Of a DNA stretch of 6,816 nt, positions 6,449 through 6,816 are shown piece after piece. Numbering within the stretch: the first letter of the stretch is position 1; every line of letters begins with the position of its first letter. A program made the translations under genes and the position numbers. The notes under the pieces were generated by a model. That model was not told the origin of the DNA. It saw only the letters and a list, made by a program, of their open reading frames with translations, and did no database searches. The stretch is from the NCBI RefSeq assembly GCF_915069625.1, contig NZ_CAJZFD010000108.1:1-6816 (forward strand), written 5' to 3'. The DNA is from an uncultured Veillonella sp. (GTDB lineage: Bacteria > Bacillota > Negativicutes > Veillonellales > Veillonellaceae).

Positions 6449-6547
6449 GTGAAAGATATTCTTATAATCCTTCTAATTCCTATCGTGGTAAATGTGACCA
6501 GCTATCTCATTTGCAAGTGGTTAGATAGGAAATTTCATGGTGATTAA
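6449..6547 (+). CDS. Fst/Ldr-like type I toxin, 32-aa membrane peptide
   Basis: GTG at 6449 begins a 32-residue peptide, MKDILIILLIPIVVNV followed by TSYLICKWLDRKFHGD, with AAAGGAGGTG (6434-6443) just upstream. Residues about 4-22 form one membrane helix containing a proline, followed by a short basic tail. From memory, the Enterococcus faecalis Fst toxin (MKDLMSLVIAPIFVGL...) aligns without gaps: MKD, the PI-x-V in the helix and the LD near residues 25-26 coincide. Such peptides damage the membrane or nucleoid when overexpressed and are held off by an antisense RNA. The surroundings fit: an SD-masking 5' hairpin, a bidirectional terminator at 6577-6621, and a convergent small RNA complementary to the start region. 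The family call rests on length, residue pattern and this architecture; toxicity is inferred. The minus-strand UDG-like gene diverges from it. Confidence 0.72.
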   Translation: MKDILIILLIPIVVNVTSYLICKWLDRKFHGD

Positions 6548-6650
6548 CCCCGTTAGCTTAGACGATCATAAGCAATAAAAAACTCCCTCAAGTATTTCGC
6601 CGTTCTTGAGGGAGTTTTTTTGTGCTAACAGTGAATTCTTATAATCCTTC
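6458..6650. repeat. 16-bp repeat ATTCTTATAATCCTTC shared by toxin start and antitoxin RNA
   Basis: ATTCTTATAATCCTTC is identical at 6458-6473 (codons 4-9 of the toxin) and 6635-6650. The likeness extends upstream: GTGC-ACCAGTGAA (6441-6453) against GTGCTAACAGTGAA (6622-6635), allowing a 5-nt gap. Because the small RNA is read from the minus strand of the second copy, its 5' part is complementary to the toxin start codon and first codons. This is the direct-repeat arrangement of Fst/par loci. Confidence 0.85.
6577..6621. terminator. Bidirectional terminator between toxin and antitoxin RNA
   Basis: A perfect 16-bp stem, 6577-6592 with 6605-6620, has a 12-nt loop (6593-6604). It ends in seven T on the plus strand (6615-6621) and six on the minus strand (complement of 6577-6582), so it can stop both converging transcripts. 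The plus-strand loop contains UUCG, a YUNR U-turn candidate of the kind that starts kissing contacts in antisense systems. Confidence 0.88.
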
Positions 6651-6654
6651 AGCT
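6577..6654 (-). ncRNA. Antitoxin small RNA A (antisense regulator of the Fst-like toxin)
   Basis: A promoter at 6661-6688 would start an RNA of about 78 nt near 6654, ending at the shared terminator. Its 5' part contains GAAGGATTATAAGAAT (complement of 6635-6650), the exact antisense of toxin codons 4-9, plus CACTG opposite the GTG start. Its 3' hairpin is fully complementary to the toxin mRNA 3' end. It therefore has two pairing regions, 5' and terminator loop, as in RNA II of Fst-type systems, where pairing blocks toxin translation. The exact 5' end is inferred from promoter spacing. Confidence 0.7.
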
Positions 6655-6660
6655 ACTTAT

Positions 6661-6688
6661 AGTATACATTATTTTAGAATTTTGTCTA
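6661..6688 (-). promoter_or_regulatory. Promoter of antitoxin RNA A
   Basis: On the minus strand TAGACA (6683-6688, five of six to consensus) and TATACT (6661-6666, five of six) are 16 bp apart. The whole block is repeated with one mismatch in 42 nt at 6771-6812, which supports it being functional. Confidence 0.7.
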
Positions 6689-6696
6689 TTATAATT

Positions 6697-6740
6697 AAAG
6701 AAACCATCTAGGTATGTCGTAGTCCCTAGGTGGTTTCTTT
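6697..6740. terminator. Terminator hairpin of the second module
   Basis: A 16-bp stem with one wobble pair (6697-6712 with 6725-6740) has a 12-nt loop. The U-runs are short on both strands, four T on the plus side and three on the minus side, so it looks weaker than the toxin-proximal terminator. It starts only 8 nt beyond the -35 of antitoxin RNA A. Confidence 0.65.
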
Positions 6741-6774
6741 TGTGCACTCAGTGGAGCACTTACAATCTTTAGCT
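6697..6774 (-). ncRNA. Orphan antitoxin-like small RNA B
   Basis: The same layout as RNA A: promoter at 6781-6808, predicted start near 6774, about 78 nt, ending in the hairpin at 6697-6740. Its 5' part differs from RNA A, and the 16-nt match to the toxin in this window is lost. Its complement has a CAGTG at the position corresponding to the toxin start, which suggests it was tuned to another toxin whose mRNA begins GTG-GAG-CAC. No such toxin gene lies between it and RNA A, so it is either an orphan or acts in trans. Confidence 0.6.
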
Positions 6775-6780
6775 ACTTAT

Positions 6781-6808
6781 AGTATACATTATTTTAGGAT
6801 TTTGTCTA
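6781..6808 (-). promoter_or_regulatory. Promoter of small RNA B
   Basis: TAGACA (6803-6808) and TATACT (6781-6786) on the minus strand with a 16-bp spacer, at the same relative positions as in the RNA A promoter. Confidence 0.65.
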
Positions 6809-6816
6809 TTATCCTC

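Larger units (their letters stand above)
6621..6812. repeat. Tandem antitoxin module, 72-bp unit repeated 120 bp apart
   Basis: 6621-6692 and 6741-6812 align without gaps. The promoter half (6651-6692 against 6771-6812) matches at 41 of 42 positions, whereas the target-pairing part (6621-6650 against 6741-6770) has about 14 differences in 30. Each unit is preceded on its left by a 16-bp terminator stem with a 12-nt loop; the two loops match at 8 of 12 positions. Confidence 0.85.

Noticed and set aside
6631..6711. A plus-strand GTG ORF of about 26 codons across the RNA A promoter, with a similar open frame from 6751 in the second module.
   Set aside because: No SD precedes either. Similarity between the two copies is highest in the promoter, not in a protein-like pattern, so these are shadows of the small RNA modules.
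6621..6812. The spaced repeats at the right end read as a CRISPR array or transposon ends.
   Set aside because: There are only two units of 72 bp containing promoters, next to terminator hairpins, with no spacers of uniform size, no target duplication and no transposase. The antitoxin RNA explanation fits every part.

Overview
The window looks like chromosomal DNA of a low-GC Firmicute, most likely a member of the Negativicutes such as Veillonella. That placement is an inference from gene content (an RNase J with a long basic N-terminal extension, and a DUF2232 gene next to gdpP), AT-rich intergenic DNA, and strong Shine-Dalgarno (SD) sites placed only 4-5 nt before the starts. All five large genes lie on the minus strand. 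One 32-residue gene lies on the plus strand.

Left part (1-1680): a DUF2232/YybS-like membrane protein gene with a clear sigma-A-type promoter is followed after 16 nt by gdpP, the cyclic-di-AMP phosphodiesterase gene, which runs off the left edge. This is the yybS-gdpP order known from many Firmicutes.

Middle (1681-4320): a terminator, then the ribonuclease J gene, whose catalytic core is preceded by about 160 residues of Arg/Asn/Thr-rich low-complexity sequence. Upstream of it lies a gene-free stretch of about 330 nt. It holds the terminator of the next gene, an extended -10 promoter, and about 215 nt predicted to form a structured RNA: two collinear 8-bp helices plus several hairpins, ending in a terminator-like hairpin with a U-run. 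It could be a regulatory leader of rnj or a free-standing small RNA. I do not recognise its family.

Right-middle (4321-6292): a zinc-ribbon/DUF805 membrane protein with a C-terminal extracytoplasmic domain, preceded by a uracil-DNA-glycosylase-like gene.

Right end (6390-6816): the most interesting part. A 32-aa membrane peptide aligns without gaps to the Fst toxin of type I toxin-antitoxin systems. Its SD is buried in a 5' hairpin. A bidirectional terminator follows it, and a convergent small RNA with its own promoter carries a 16-nt stretch that is the exact complement of the toxin's start region. Immediately beyond is a second promoter-sRNA-terminator module 120 bp away. Its promoter half is almost identical (41/42) but its target-pairing half has diverged, and it has no toxin gene beside it. 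It looks like an orphan antitoxin RNA, perhaps part of a longer array past the window edge.
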